Notes: generated by a model not told the origin, from the letters alone. A stretch of 64,000 nucleotides of DNA from Trichoplax sp. H2 (GCA_003344405.1 NOWV01000048.1:62001-126000), one strand, 5' to 3'; positions 11,321 to 25,018 are shown, numbered from the stretch's first letter. Translations and numbers: made by a program.

Positions 11321-14300
11321 TAGGCATACAAGAATAAACGCTATCTAGATAACTTTCTAATGATGATCGTTTAACCATAGCTAACAGTCATTATTATTAA
11401 CACAGCAAGAATTGTCACAATAATGTTCTAAATACCGTACTTCTTTGACTCAATTGTGGTATTAAGTTAGAATTTCGATAGCTACGCCTGGCGAAGATTA
11501 ATAGATAAATCATTTATTTAGAAGTGAGCCGCCAATATGTACAATTGTTATTATGATTTATAAAATAATCAATCACAACGCTCCCAGCCTGTTGTAATAA
11601 AAATATCTCTGAAATAACTGTCTTAGTCAAATATTATTTTCAAAAAGGCTTTTACTACAAAGCTTAAGAATAGTAAAGCAATAATTGATTGCTAGCAAAA
11701 ATTTAATTTAAAGTATCACGAGCTTAAAGGGAAATGAAGTCTCTTACGTGAGTTCATCTCTGTAGTTCTTGAATACATTTCAATAAATCATTTATGACAA
11801 CACAATCTGTCACTATCAAACTTGAGTTATCAAACAAAATACTTTTCCTCAAATAAACCATCATTATCTTCTATAATCCGAATCATTCTGCTTAAAATAT
11901 CACTTTTCTTCTATTAATATCTAGCACCTAATATATAGAAAATTGCTCATTATCAGATATTTAACCTAAACCTCAATTAGACTGATATTACATCCAGTCT
12001 TAATAGACAACAAGGATATTTACTTCGTTACTTTAAAAAAGTAGGAAGACCTTTACAAACTTTTGGCATTATGAGTTAGGAAAGCGACAAGCTACGGAGA
12101 TAATAGTCTACGTATAATGTACTTAATTCAACTGTCTTCATAAAATACAGTTAATATTAGCAACCGCTAGCAGAGTCAATGATAACTCCAGCGTAGCACT
12201 AAGGCCATTGAATAAAGAAATTATCCAACAGTAATAATGTACGATCATTCTATTTACTATCCTATTGCAGCTAATTTGCGCTATTACGAGGTAAAGCTTT
12301 TAATTTACGATCGTTCAATCGTATTTTAGAATAGGAATAAATAACGTTAGTATGAAGTATCAATAAAATAATCTTTTACAGAGATGCAATTTAATCATCA
12401 ATGCTCATATTCTTAGTTTTTATCCAGTAGAAATATAGATTGTAATTTATGAAGTAATCAATTACGACTAAATTCCTTATCAAAGATCGGAACAATATGC
12501 TTAATACCTAGTGGCTATAATTTCTTGATGGCATGTTTATTTAATTCCTAATTAATGAGAGTAGTTGATTTTTATGGATGTATATATATACTACAAATAT
12601 ACATATATTCAGCATTGCACTATACCGGTATACTCTACTTTATATCCATAATCTAATAAAGATAGTATAGAGTAGATTAAATTATTAACGTGGATATGGT
12701 TAATCAAAGTATGAATGATTAACGAAATCGTTAATCATTGTTAATAGTTTTACCTTCATGTAGTAAGTAATTTTAACGAATCATTAAATCGAAAAATACA
12801 GTAAAGAAAACCTAAAATATCTTAAGACTTATTCTAAAGTTGATGAATTCTAATCGTATTGTCAACTAGACTCAATTCATTGTAATCATATTATCAATCG
12901 ATCTAAAAAAACTTGCTTCTTAGAATAGCTTACGATAGACGATATGCTTGACTCGATTTCAAAAGGTTCCTTTCGCCCCATACAAAAGGATATCAGTCAT
13001 GCGGTAGGATTATTTCATTCCGTAGTTTTTCTATCGTTCCATTTTAGATTGACTAAAAGTTTCCTAATGTATAATATACAGGTGACAGCATTATAAAGTA
13101 AGATGTTTTATGTATTATAATCCATGACAAATAAAAGAACGGGGATCTTAAAGTGGAAATTCTTAACACAATCATTTTAATCAATAACGGAGGATATCTA
13201 AATTTTTCCTGACGAATAAATGAGAATCTTAACTATTTGCATATTAAGGTCTAAAAATAATTTAATTGGTACAGATAGGCATCAGTACCTCATCAAAATG
13301 ATTTCAATTACTCCAATAGCGATCTATGTATCGCATTAAGACATTTTAAAACTATAATAAAAAATTTAAATTGATCTCAATACGAATACAGTATTCAATT
13401 CATATTTTTACAAAGTCCGTCATACAAGTCACCACCTTCACAGTTAATTGTTATTTATTGATTCATACAGAAACGTTGTAATCATATGTTAGCAACTCCG
13501 AATTGGTTCATTTTTTTAGCTGTGAAAAATTTTAGTATTCATCATCTTGCAGTCAATTTTTAATTTTAATCTAGAAGAATGCTGTTGAATAGCTTATGCA
13601 ATGTAGCCAATGAAGCAGACAATGCATTTCTTAATGCATGTATCGCAATTTAGCTATCTTAAATTCGTTAAAGAAAAAACTTGCAAAAATCATGATCGAT
13701 AATATCATTCGTAATTATAATTAATACTTCTCTAATATTTAGACTATAATTAATTTATATCGATTTATATCTATTATTTCTTCGTGTCGTAAAGTATTAA
13801 TTTAAACATAAAGATTTGCTAATAGGTTATTTAAAAATTTTAAATTTTAATATCAGTAAATCGTCCCATCAAAACTTTAGGAAATTTTATAAAAGAGATA
13901 TAAAAAGATGAATTAGAAGTAAATTTAATAAACTTAGATACAATTACAATCAGTATTGCCTAATTTTTGCTGTGTTACTAATTATCTGATTCTAATTGAT
14001 GGCTAATATGTTACGAAGCTAAGAGAAAGCAATCTTAAAATAGAAATCTATAGAATAGTAAAGCGATTCAGATATGATGAAAAAACTGTTGTAATTTGAT
14101 AGTTTTTTACTTCTTATCAAAAAATTTGAGCCTTTTTCGAGCAAGTAAAGATGAAATTATTGCAAATGCTTTTTAATCAAAGCATAAGCGCCCAGTTACA
14201 TAATTTACAAATGAGACAGTAATTGTTAATCGATAGACTATAAAAAAAGGCCTATTTCTGCTATTGTGATAGAGCTTATCTTTTGATAGAAGAGAGGATA

Positions 14301-15250
14301 TTTTTTAGCGTAGGCAGATGTTAATATTTTCTTTATAAATTATTTTATCGATATGTTGAAATTGAATTTCTAATTCTTTGTATAAAATTGATTTATTCTA
14401 ATACTATAAATTATTTTTTCAATACAAATCTATCAAATTAATTATTTAATTCTCACGTGAAATGCAATTTAACTTGATTAAGCTATCAATTCTGGTACTT
14501 CGTAAAATACGATATCAATACATTTTTTTGAAAAGTATAGAATTAATTGAATAATCGAATGCCAACATGCAAAATATACGATGCTATTTATCCTTAAATG
14601 GAATATTTAATAAAAGAAGATGTCGGATAATTTAATTAAAATATTTTATAATGACTATAGAAGAAAAAGTTAAATGAATGAAATAACATATATCTTGATA
14701 GTTAGGTATAGATACAACACCTTCATCGTCAGCGTTAATCATTTTGTCGTCCCGTAATTATACAGAAGTTTATTTACTATTAAATCTTACCCATTGTAAA
14801 ATATATTACATGGATGAGCAATATTATAGACAATATATAGGTATATAATAGAGTTGTTTGCTTTTAGTAAATAATCCAGCTGATGTCATCTCCTGATTTT
14901 ATTAATAATTATAGTCGATTGAAGTGATTATTATCAATACTAGATGTTTTCTTCTTCAAGTCATACCGACTATTTATTCGTTCGTTCTGTGATATGTAGA
15001 AATTGTGTCTTATAAATCGGCTAATTAAAATTGATTTGTTCAGTCTTAAATCAACTAACGAGCTGAATTGAATAGCGTTGTTACGCTTAGCTTCATTTAT
15101 TTAGAGTGTAAAAGAACTTGCAATATAAAAAATTTGTATCAAATTTAGCATCTTGCACCGAAAGTTATATTAACAATCCAGCCGTATTTAGTAATCTATA
15201 TCAAATTATAACTTTAATCATTTTAGGTTGGACAGAAAAATTGATTACCT

Positions 15251-16366
15251 ATGGCTGTTAATGGACTAAATCAAACGATTATTAGTAACCAAACCAGTGA
15301 AAACGTCTTTGGTCGTGATTGGTATGTCAAACGTTTTATGCATATCTTATATTGCGTGCTGGCTACAACGGCTATAATCGGAAATGCATTAGTATGCATA
15401 GTCATTTTAACTATAAAGAATGGCAAAATGTTAAAGTCTGGTTTGAATTTACTTATTTTAAGCATGGCAATCATGGATACAATGACAGGTATAGTTATGT
15501 TTATTGTGCCATCATTTGCTATACCAGCTTCAGATTATATATATCCTACTGGCAATGTTACTGGGATGCTATTTTGTCGCATAATTGCTACACAATACAT
15601 CTTTTTCTTCTTTGGATTTGGTTCAGTTTTTACTATTACAGCCATTGCTATCGAAAGATGGGTAGCTATTGCTAGACCTTATACGTATCGAAAGATTATT
15701 ACATTAAAGCGAACTAAAATATTTCTGACAGGTTTATGGACAATAAATATCCTTATACCGCTTGATATAGTATTCCAGATGGATTTTATAGGCAATGAAC
15801 AGCCTCCATGCAAATGGAATAATTTTGTTCGAGAGCGACCAGGCATCTATTTCTTCACAATATTAGAAATGATACGTATGTTTATACCGGTCATCGTCAT
15901 CATAGGATGCTATACTGATATTGCAAAAAGAATCATTTATGCTGCACCCAGACCAAAAATTCATCAATCTTTTCCACGACCCTTCGCTTCTCGAAGATCA
16001 ACAAATTCAATTAACACTCGTCGCAAGGTTACTATTATGGTTGCAATATCAGCTCTAGGGTTTATTACATGTTGGCTACCCAACGAACTCTATTATACGC
16101 TGTACGCCTTCAACGTTGTTAAATCTATTAATGTTGATATTACACGAACCACCAAAACATTGATTGTAACTAGCTCATGTTTAAGCCCTTTAATTTATAC
16201 GGCAGCTAATGACGATTATAGGAAAGGTATTTGGCAATTTTTTAACTATTGCAGAGCTACCAAGTTACCTTTACACAGTGTCCATCATGTTCGAAATGTT
16301 ATTGCACCATTAAATATCAGTAAGAATGTATCAACTCCACCTGCTTATGAAACGGAGAAGCAATAA
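15251..16366 (+). CDS. Rhodopsin-class 7TM receptor, orphan, intronless coding region
   Basis: The product is 371 residues, start to stop in one exon. The ATG is the first in frame after a stop at 15242. An acceptor-like TTTTAG ends at 15226, so a 5' UTR intron is likely. The extracellular N-terminus carries two N-x-T sites (N7, N13). Class A marks: GN in TM1 (G44-N45), Asp76 in TM2, ERW (135-137) in place of DRY, Trp163 in TM4, Cys109 and Cys187 for the usual disulphide, CWLP (274-277) in TM6, and SPLIY (312-316) in place of NPxxY, followed by a YRKG helix 8 start. Arg136 lies 27 residues after Cys109 rather than the usual 25. The C-tail ends with PPAY (363-366), a PPxY motif. It is a clear paralogue of the receptors at 30.5 and 36.1 kb but the most diverged of the three. 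The ligand is unknown. It presumably couples to G proteins at the plasma membrane. Confidence 0.93.
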   Translation: MAVNGLNQTIISNQTSENVFGRDWYVKRFMHILYCVLATTAIIGNALVCIVILTIKNGKMLKSGLNLLILSMAIMDTMTGIVMFIVPSFAIPASDYIYPTGNVTGMLFCRIIATQYIFFFFGFGSVFTITAIAIERWVAIARPYTYRKIITLKRTKIFLTGLWTINILIPLDIVFQMDFIGNEQPPCKWNNFVRERPGIYFFTILEMIRMFIPVIVIIGCYTDIAKRIIYAAPRPKIHQSFPRPFASRRSTNSINTRRKVTIMVAISALGFITCWLPNELYYTLYAFNVVKSINVDITRTTKTLIVTSSCLSPLIYTAANDDYRKGIWQFFNYCRATKLPLHSVHHVRNVIAPLNISKNVSTPPAYETEKQ

Positions 16367-17109
16367 TTTATCGTGTGTAAATCTATTTTAAAATTTCCTT
16401 TCAATTTAATTTTGTTGTTTATAAATCCTTAAATAGAGCATGTACTGTATTGCTCAAAATTTAGGTTGATCATATTGCCAATACTAAATATATCCAATTT
16501 AGTCAATAGATAAACCTAATCCCAATTTAAGATTGAAATTGAAATTTCCATTTCACTTGATATCTTGTGGATTCTTTATTGGTAATTACAATCATCTATT
16601 GTATGAATACGTATACATTGTATATTACCGATCGTATACTATAGAGAAAAAATCTCAGGGATATAGCTTACACTATAATAAAATATCGATATCCTAATGT
16701 ACCATTTCCAGAATTGAAAAAGTGGTGCTCATTTATCGAAATGAAAGCCTACGGTAATTAATCAAAATAATTATTGGTAAGAATGTAAAGATTACCTAAG
16801 ATAAATCTCGAAATTTCTAAAGTCTCCAGGATTCAGTATCCGTGGACTATTTATAAGAACTTAGACGCCTTTGTTTCTACGTTATGCAACTAGAGGACTG
16901 GTTTTCTTAAACTATCTTCGGATCTTATACACCTAGTAGCTAGTATTGATGGATCATCTTAAGATTAACAGTCAAGTCTTACTTAATAGCCAAATTAATA
17001 CCGAAATATTTATAGCCATAGGCTCTAGTAAATAATTCTAGATAACTAAACTATCGTAGGTCCATTCACAGAATTATTTTAGTACGCCTAATATCTACTA
17101 CTACTCAAA

Positions 17110-17682
17110 ATTATAACCATGTGATATATACCGATCACGAAATTCCAAATTTTAGAAAATTAAGGGCTTTATTGAATCTTATACAAAGATTAACTACACA
17201 CAGCTCTGCTCTAGCCGAATACTACCAACAAAGACTTCTAGAACGAACTAACAGAATAATCTAAAGTTGCATGCTTTTATACTTTTCGTAGCATTCGCAG
17301 CTACAATCCGCACGGCAACCTTTTACCTTATTTTACACATAGTTAAATTATTCTTAGTAACACTATTCTACTGCGGACCATTATTAATCCGATATGGATA
17401 CGACTACAGTGTTTATGTAGACATTATTCACACCAGCCAAAGTACAATGAATTAACCATATCCTAATATGTGATTTGCGGTTCTATTTTTACCTATATAC
17501 TTATTAGTAACTCAGCACCTTACTGTATATAGTCATTTGTACTCTAGCATAGAGTTTATACCACTACAGTCTATAGTTATGGCTACCAACTATCTCTTAT
17601 GATAAATATAGAAGTTACGCTACCGTACAATATACTAAACATGGCTAACAGTCTACAATCATAATATTAAGCTACATTACAA
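17110..17682 (+). repeat. Dispersed element, about 570 bp, long form (copy 1)
   Basis: Aligns along its length with the two copies around the gap at 50.9 kb. Shared words in order include CACGAAATTCC, CTTCTAGA, ACACATAGT, AAATTATT, CCGATATGGA, AGACATTATTC, CAGCACCTTACT/CAGCGCCTTACT, TATAGTCAT and ACATGGCTAA. It contains the roughly 110-bp segment that only one of the 50-kb copies has. An open frame (17267-17455) lies in it but is broken in the other copies, so it is not called a gene. Confidence 0.8.
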
Positions 17683-20600
17683 ACCACAAGAACTTGTAGC
17701 GTAATCCTGACTATCTAAGGGTTAATGTTACCGTCCAATATACAATTTTTTCTAGCACATCATATCTTCGGTGATTCCTACTGTAAGTAATTAATTGTAA
17801 TCACCGTATATAAATATCCAATTTGCTAAATTTATTCGTTTAATTCTTCGCGGTAATTCATACCGTGACCACCCATATTTACGCGTGTAATGTCCAAGAA
17901 AAATGTAAATGTACATGCACAAGAACTTGTATATATATACAGTATACACCGTACAAGCGATATAATTAATGAGTGAAATCAGCATTCTCACGATGGAACA
18001 ATTTCACTTTACTCTATTCTATAACTTTATTATTGAACTTGTATGATTTTCACAACGTACTAGATTTCAGTGAAATTTTTGTAGCATATTCGCTACTAAA
18101 ATACTGCAATTTACATCTTTGATTGTACGTGAACATATTGAGAATAAATCTTAAATATATTGAGTAAAGAGTTGTTGTTTCAACAATTTCAGCACGATGA
18201 ATTACATAAGTCATCCATGTTAAATACATGGCTTCAGTTTGAAAGTATACAGTCGTGTCTGTCAATTTTTAACAGCCAAAAGTAGCATAGAACAGAAAGG
18301 AGGGACACTTACGATAGCGAAGCAATTCCAATTTAATCAACCGTTTAATATTACTCTTAAGAGAATCTTTGCTTTGTATCTGTTATTAATAATATCTTAA
18401 ATTTGCTGATGTTGCCTTCAAACAAATATTGTATGCCTACAGTATCGTATCTAGACTGTGTAAGGATTTTGATTCATGACATTTTTAATAAGATTTTACA
18501 GCTTCCGTCTTTGGATGTTACTTCATAGAAAGATACCATTCTCTCAGAAATATCATGTGTTGTAGCCATTATAGTTTATTAACAATTGCATACTTAGGTT
18601 TAATTTATACACTGATCCGCTTTTAACTGTAATGGCTTGAGACCGGTTAAGTTGTAATTATCTTCCCGTTCTGAAGATATATTCTAGAACTTATCGTTTA
18701 CTGGAAAGTTTCAATGAAGATTTCACTATCTTTCTATAGCTTATTTGACGCTAATCCGTTCCTAAACTAAGCGATTGGAAGCAAGATGCAATGATATTTA
18801 AAATAATATTCATTCATTTCAATACATCAACATTATAATTATAGTGCTACGCTTTAGTTATTATGCTTTTCAAACTAAGATATCATTCAACATTTATTAT
18901 GTGCCTTGAATACGTAAGCAATAAATAAACAGATAATGAAGATCCTAAAATTTGTGTCGCGGTAAATAACCGGTAGCGGCATGATATGTTATTGGAAAAA
19001 GTAGAATAATACCATTATTTAAAACTATTTTTGATATGCACCCCTAGTAATACTGAATTACGATTAAATCATTTCAGAAAATTGAATTTTCAACACTTAC
19101 AAGCATATCAATGTCTTAAGGATTGTTTACGTTTTTATCGAGACAGTTTTCAAAAATGATTAAGGGTAATAGCAATACTTGCTATCCTCAGTAAACCATT
19201 ACTTTTATGATTTTAAGACTTGACTTCGTATCTAATATTCTCAAGATTTTAATTTGGCGGTAACATTAATAAGTTTATATCGGAAATACATTTCGAGTTT
19301 AATTTCATTTGGAATCCTGTCACATAAACTCAAAATCAACTTAGGTAATTTGTCTTTCACAAAGACTTGTTGGCTTCATCTATTCCCTTAACGCCTACAG
19401 CTGTAATACTAGATCATTATCTGATCTCAAACATCATTGAATTGTTTATTTCTTCATTGATATTGTGTTGGGAAATGTTATTATGGTTGCCAAGTTTAAA
19501 ATAAAAGGATTTCAATTTCCGATTGCTGAAATTACATTCTCAACAATTGAAATAAATAATTCTCAATCACTGATTAGTCTGTTATTTACTGATATTCATT
19601 TAGGTCCAGAACGGAATCTTCACTCCTATTCGCTTTTACTAGTAATGTTGAAATGATATCGCAATGAAGGCATTCTCTCGCCGTAAATGATATTCTATAA
19701 ATCAAAGATCAAAACTATTAACAAAAGCAAACAGTAAATGCTGTACAAAATTATACAAGTGAAAGTATGCAATAAAATAAGAAATTAAAACATATGCTTA
19801 ATTTTTTTCAATATAAATTCACATTTGCCAGAAAATTTCCCTGAGTAATTTACCTTTCGGAATTTATAAACGCTAAACCAACCCGGTATCACATACGATA
19901 TACATAAACATCCGCCAAGTAATTATTTCATTATATTATTTTGGCTAGAACAGAATGGCATTCTCAGAGTAATTTATTGTCGATAAAAGGATATTATCTG
20001 CTCAACTATAGATTCCAATTTTAAATAGATCCTGTGTTATATTTTAGGATGTGCTGCCACAATAGCGCTAGAAAATATAGAGTTAGAATATTGAAGCGGG
20101 AATATAATCTTATGGGCGTCCTATCAGTAGAATAATTTTGCAGTTCTATATATTTTTAGTTAAAATTATCCTAAATGCAATCTATTTATTCGTAAAAGAA
20201 ATATTATAGTATACATACAACCAATTTAAGGTTAAATAAAATGCCATCAGAATAATATTAGCTTGTTGTCTTTTTAAAGCTTCTTACGACTTTATTGACG
20301 CTTGTAACAAACTTGCTAAGCTATCATATGCTAGTATATATTTCTTTACATTATTTTATAATTCACACTTTCTATTACTTAAGTTATTACTTAATACTCG
20401 TATGCCCTGTATTTATAACAACATTAACAAATACGTAACTGTTGTAAGGGCATTGAGGAATACGTCAGCAATCGCATTTTTAGAAAGTGGAACACATAGT
20501 AATCTGAACCGTGCTCCAAGATCTAGCTGCAGTATTTGATATTTTGATAAGATCAATTTACTACAATTTGATGTCTTTTGAAAATAGCTTTGTAGAGATT

Positions 20601-20780
20601 GATTTAACTTATTATGCTGTAAGGCATCCAGTCAAGCAAGCGTGCATGTTGACCATTTTCCGTATCGTCAACAAATTAAATTGAGTTTGCATGCGAATAG
20701 AAATAGCCGTGGTGCAAATTGGCATGATAGCATTAGACAATTGGTCATCTAAGACTACGCAATAGCCATTTATCTAAAGT

Positions 20781-21155
20781 GCTCGACATGTTTCATCCTT
20801 TCCACATTTTCTTCTGACTACACCTAGAGCTCGGAGAGATTTACACCCTAAAAATTATTCTAAAAGAAATGAACACTTCTCAAAGAATTTGTTCTCTGAA
20901 ATGTTGTACATGCTCCATTTTATCTTTTCCCCATTTTACTCTATCTAAACAAAGAAGTTCGGATCGATTTATATCTTGTAAAGCATTGTAAAAGAAATGG
21001 ATGTTTGATAAAGAATGAAATATTCGATAAAAAATCCATTATGGTTAAGTGTTGTACAGTACATGGTCAATTTGATCCCTTCTCCATTTTAATCTATCTA
21101 GGCCAAGAAGCTTAGATAGACTTATACCCTCAGCGTGTCTGTAAAGTAATGTTGT
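20781..21155. repeat. Three degenerate tandem units of about 120-150 bp
   Basis: Units start near 20781, 20903 and 21051. Each begins with a GACATG or GTTGTACA word, then CCATTTT or CACATTTT with a C/T-rich stretch, then CTA-C-AAG-AG, GATTTA or GACTTATA and a GTAAA(A)-AATG word. Confidence 0.6.
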
Positions 21156-22944
21156 TGGGTGTTCAGTAAGCGACTCAGGTTTCGTATTGGTAGTTGAAAA
21201 GTATGCTTTTCTGCTAAGATTACGCTAGACGCGACGCTAACAACAAGAACTGCCCTTTACATACAACTACCGAGAGATACATATGTTGTATGCAATAATT
21301 GCAATATATAGCTATTACGATGGGCTAGCATTAGTGTAAAGCCGATTCGGTTATATCTACAATATCCTCAAATAATTTGTGCGCAAAACATACAAAATTA
21401 GTTACATGAATTTGTAAGAGAAATCATAAAATAATATACAATTAAAGAGGCTAAGAAGAACGTCATATGAAATTGTAGTTTAAAATGAAGGAATTTCTCT
21501 AGTTTTAGTGACATTATAGTTAAAACGGCAATCACGTTACCCAGCGAACTATGATAGGAATATCGCGCATTTATCAACCTTAGTATTCGTATTTTGCGCG
21601 TAAAGGAAGATCCACAAAAACTTTTAAAATTTTTGCCGTAAAGCAAGTTTCCTCAGTCATGCTGTCAGATAGCAACGCTCTTATTGACACCTGATTTACT
21701 TAGTCGATTCGACTTGCTAAATTAAATCTCTCGGTAGACTGAATACTATCCATCTAGAAATTATTTAACTAAAAATGTTTGTGGATGCATATTAAAATAT
21801 GTCCATTATTTAATTATTCATTTTTATTTTGTCTCTCGCTAGGTAAACCTTTTAATACTCCGTCGTATCCATATTCAAAGCTCTTTTCCGTACTATTTTC
21901 ATAGTGAACTCCATTTTTGGCTACTAGATTTGGTTACGTTGTACAGCTGACAAAGTTAATCATGATCATATGCGAAGAAAATGCATTTCCACCTAGACTT
22001 ACCTGAAGAGATACAAGCATCCAAACATATTAACTAATCAATATACCAATTTAATCTTGATTCAAGATATATATTGTATAGAGAGTGTAATCAATAGATA
22101 CAATTGCTATTATATTATTGAAGTGGACGAGAAAGACAACAATAAGTCTTCTGCACGTACTTGTCTCACCTTTCGAACTTTACGAGAAAAGTTAATTATT
22201 GATTGCGTTATCTATAGGCGATCAATATCTTTCTTTTGTCTCTTATCTAACGATCACCTTGAACCTTTATTTATCTAGTCACTTTCGCATTCGAGATTGA
22301 TTCAGTTATCCGCCACGTTAGCTTTGATCATCCAATCAAAATCCATTTCGATCAACAAACATACACATTGCTGAGATCATTATTATTCACGATAATTATC
22401 GAAAAGGCGTCATTTAAAGCGCGATGATACGTGACTTTACTCTCAACACGATTGGCATATCCACTGCAACGTCGTGTTCGAATCCGAAAACAGGATATTG
22501 AGCATTGATTCATCTTGCAATCAACTTGATGCGTAGGCTATATAAATTAGAATCAAGTCAAGTACTCATCAATATCAATTTAAACTCGCTACCGGAAAAG
22601 GTAGTCGATTTGTCCACATTTTAATGTATAGCTATTTAGTCATCAGAGCGTAAAATCATTGATTAATTTTTTTTACAAAACCGCTCAATGGGCTAGGTTG
22701 TGATCAAAAATACAATAATGTGTAGAAATGAGTTCCTGTAACAACAGTAGACTTACCTACTTTACGAAGGTAAGGATAGCAAGCTTGAAGATGCAAATTA
22801 GCCCATTCATACATAGATTAAAGACGAACGATCAAATTATATTTTAATATTAATTTTTCTACTGGCTGGCAGACTTGCAGGTTGACAACAATCATCGATG
22901 CAATCAATCGATCATATCGAAATTAGAGAACAAACCAAGCATGT

Positions 22945-23290
22945 TGGCGTCTATACTGATCTTACTTTGAGTACGGTAATGAAATTAAAGACTCGCAAAA
23001 TTGGCGTAAAATAATTAAAAACGATCTATTATCACTTCATTACATTGAAATTACTAATTAACGAAGCATAAACGCGCCTACGTTCATCTTACATTGAGTG
23101 GGGTAATGAAATTAAAGTTACGCAAAATTAGCGTAAGAAATTAAAAGGGATCTAGCCACATTTTATCGCATCCAAATCATGAAGAAATCAGACGTAGTCG
23201 CACTTGTGCGGATCTTACATTAATATAGGTAGTCAAAATAAAGTTGGGCAAAATCGGTATAAAAATTGAAAATAATCTACCATAATACAA
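22945..23290. repeat. Three tandem units of about 126 bp
   Basis: Units start near 22945, 23073 and 23197. Each carries ATCTTAC-TT, then a GTAATGAAATTAAAG-type word, GCAAAAT-GGC/GTA and a run of A's, followed by a GATCTA or AATCTA word. The third unit is the most diverged. Confidence 0.8.
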
Positions 23291-24490
23291 AAGACTACAT
23301 TTATTTCTTGCACAAAACTAAGATACGAAATATCATAAGTATAGAATCAATTTCTTTATTGCCCAGTAACGGCCAATGGATCATTATTGCCAAGAGACTT
23401 GAATGAAATTTAAAATTGATAATCATCAAACAGCCATATCAAGATGTTGACCTACATTTTCCTTAAAATCATTTTCTATTTGTAATACAAGTATTTTATC
23501 GAACAATATTTTATTTCTGTCTACTACAATAGTTTATCTATGTAAATAATTCATTACATAGATTCGGAATCGATGGTGAAATTTGCTACAATTAAGTAAA
23601 TTGTCCATGAAACAAACTTCACCAACAATTTTGTATCTCAGTGATAATAATTAGTCTGGTATCGCTTATATCCTTCTCTTGACAGGTATAAAGTTTTTTA
23701 AAGTAAAATCTTGACCATAAACTTCTTGTCTTTGATATTGTATCAGAGCTTCTCAGTGAAGCCGTCTAGCGATTAAATTACAAGATGGGTATTAGATCTA
23801 CTCCATCATAGAAAAATCTTTTTAGGTGACATTATTCATGTTATTCATGTGATGGAGGGTTCGAAGAGTCAGATAATGTGGTTTTAGTTGCCATGCAGAG
23901 AATTGCACAAGGAGCTTAAGAAAAGAGGATACTTTATTGTAGATTGTAGTTACGTACAGTGTGATAATTACGGTAGGTCAGCGTGGTAGCTGCGGTGAGT
24001 AAAGTGGGAATACTAACTGTGACTAATAATGCAACTTGACAAATCTAAGGTAGAAAACAGCTGTATTTATAGCTATGGCATTAGAACACATGCAGAGAAC
24101 ATGATTGTAGGATCAGATACAACATATACCATAACAGGTTATAGAATAGCAGATGATTGTAGAAAATAGCGAGGACTGTAATAACTAAATGCAGTAAGCC
24201 ATATTTGAATGTAGAGCAAACAGACTGTAGATATTTCTAAATATAAGATCAATACAACATGTCTATATTTAAGAGTAGAATATAGTTACAGTATATTCTA
24301 AATACACTACAAATCATTGATCCAATCGTCGAAGATCACTTTTGGTCTGAGCAATCCAACAACGCTAATAATAGCCACTTTTTGACTGGAAAAATGAATA
24401 ACTTTTTCATAGATTTTCAGCTTAGTCTCCTCATCATGACTGCTAAATTCAAATCAAGTACTATATTTTTTAAGCGTTATACACAGAACA

Positions 24491-24554
24491 CGGTGTAAAG
24501 TTACTGAACCTCTGACAGGTCTACACGGTACGGTATAAAGTTACTGAACCTCTG
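24491..24554. repeat. Direct repeat, 24 bp at 40-bp spacing
   Basis: CGGTGTAAAGTTACTGAACC and its extension (24491-24514) recur at 24531-24554 with one change, only in the first-copy middle segment. Confidence 0.85.
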
Positions 24555-24780
24555 TTAAATGAGCACATTATCGTAAACCGTCAGTAAAGCGACGGGAGTT
24601 TGCACTAGTATTATTGATTTACCTTTCTTTTGTGATTGAACGACAAAGTAAAACTTATTTTCGAACTATATAAGGACTGTATACTTAAACAACGTAAAAA
24701 GATTGCCAGCTGATAATCAGCAAAAATCTTCATAATCCGTAGCCTTGGAATTAGTTGAAAATTAATGAGCTACTAAAATT

Positions 24781-24800
24781 NNNNNNNNNNNNNNNNNNNN
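24781..24800. other. Scaffold gap (20 N)
   Basis: A run of exactly 20 N. The adjoining duplicated block indicates that the true distance is unknown. Confidence 0.99.
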
Positions 24801-25018
24801 TCATTGATCCAATCGTCGAAGATCACTTTTGGTCTGAGCAATCCAACAACGCTAATAATAGCCACTTTTTGACTGGAAAAATGAATAACTTTTTCATAGA
24901 TTTTCAGCTTAGTCTCCTCATCATGACTGCTAAATTCAAATCAAGTACTATATTTTTTAAGCGTTATAGGGCTACCAAATTTGCTCTCAGTGATATCCTA
25001 CATCGCATGGCAAGATAA
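24801..25018 (+). CDS. Hypothetical ORF fragment in the second allele copy
   Basis: An open frame enters from the gap and runs to TAA at 25016-25018, about 72 codons: a polar start with EDHFWSEQSNNANN, a hydrophobic middle (FQLSLLIM) and a basic end (SDILHRMAR). The reverse strand is closed in all frames examined. In the first copy the same frame continues for 167 bases, then meets a stop soon after the segment swap at 24481. It could be the last exon of an unknown gene, a transposon remnant or chance. No domain is recognised. Confidence 0.2.

Larger units (their letters stand above)
6112..15250. other. AT-rich spacer between the GalNAc-T and the first receptor
   Basis: No coding exon is supported. 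Open frames here (7002-7226 plus, 9708-9935 minus) are short, low-complexity I/N/Y/K-rich translations with no domain. The first few hundred bases are presumably the transferase 3' UTR and include short inverted repeats (for example CTACTAAA/TTTAGTAG near 6393-6412). Three repeats are listed separately. A splice acceptor-like TTTTAG at 15221-15226, just before the receptor ATG, suggests a 5' UTR intron. Confidence 0.55.

Noticed and set aside
15271-15675. ORFs at 15271-15474 (minus) and 15319-15675 (plus)
   Set aside because: Other-frame shadows of the 15251 receptor.
17267-17455. 62-codon ORF inside the dispersed element
   Set aside because: It has no ATG at the listed start, and the frame is broken in the other copies of the element.
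22480-22502. tRNA B-box-like GTTCGAATCC
   Set aside because: The flanking bases do not pair as a T-arm, and there is no A box or acceptor stem at the right distances.
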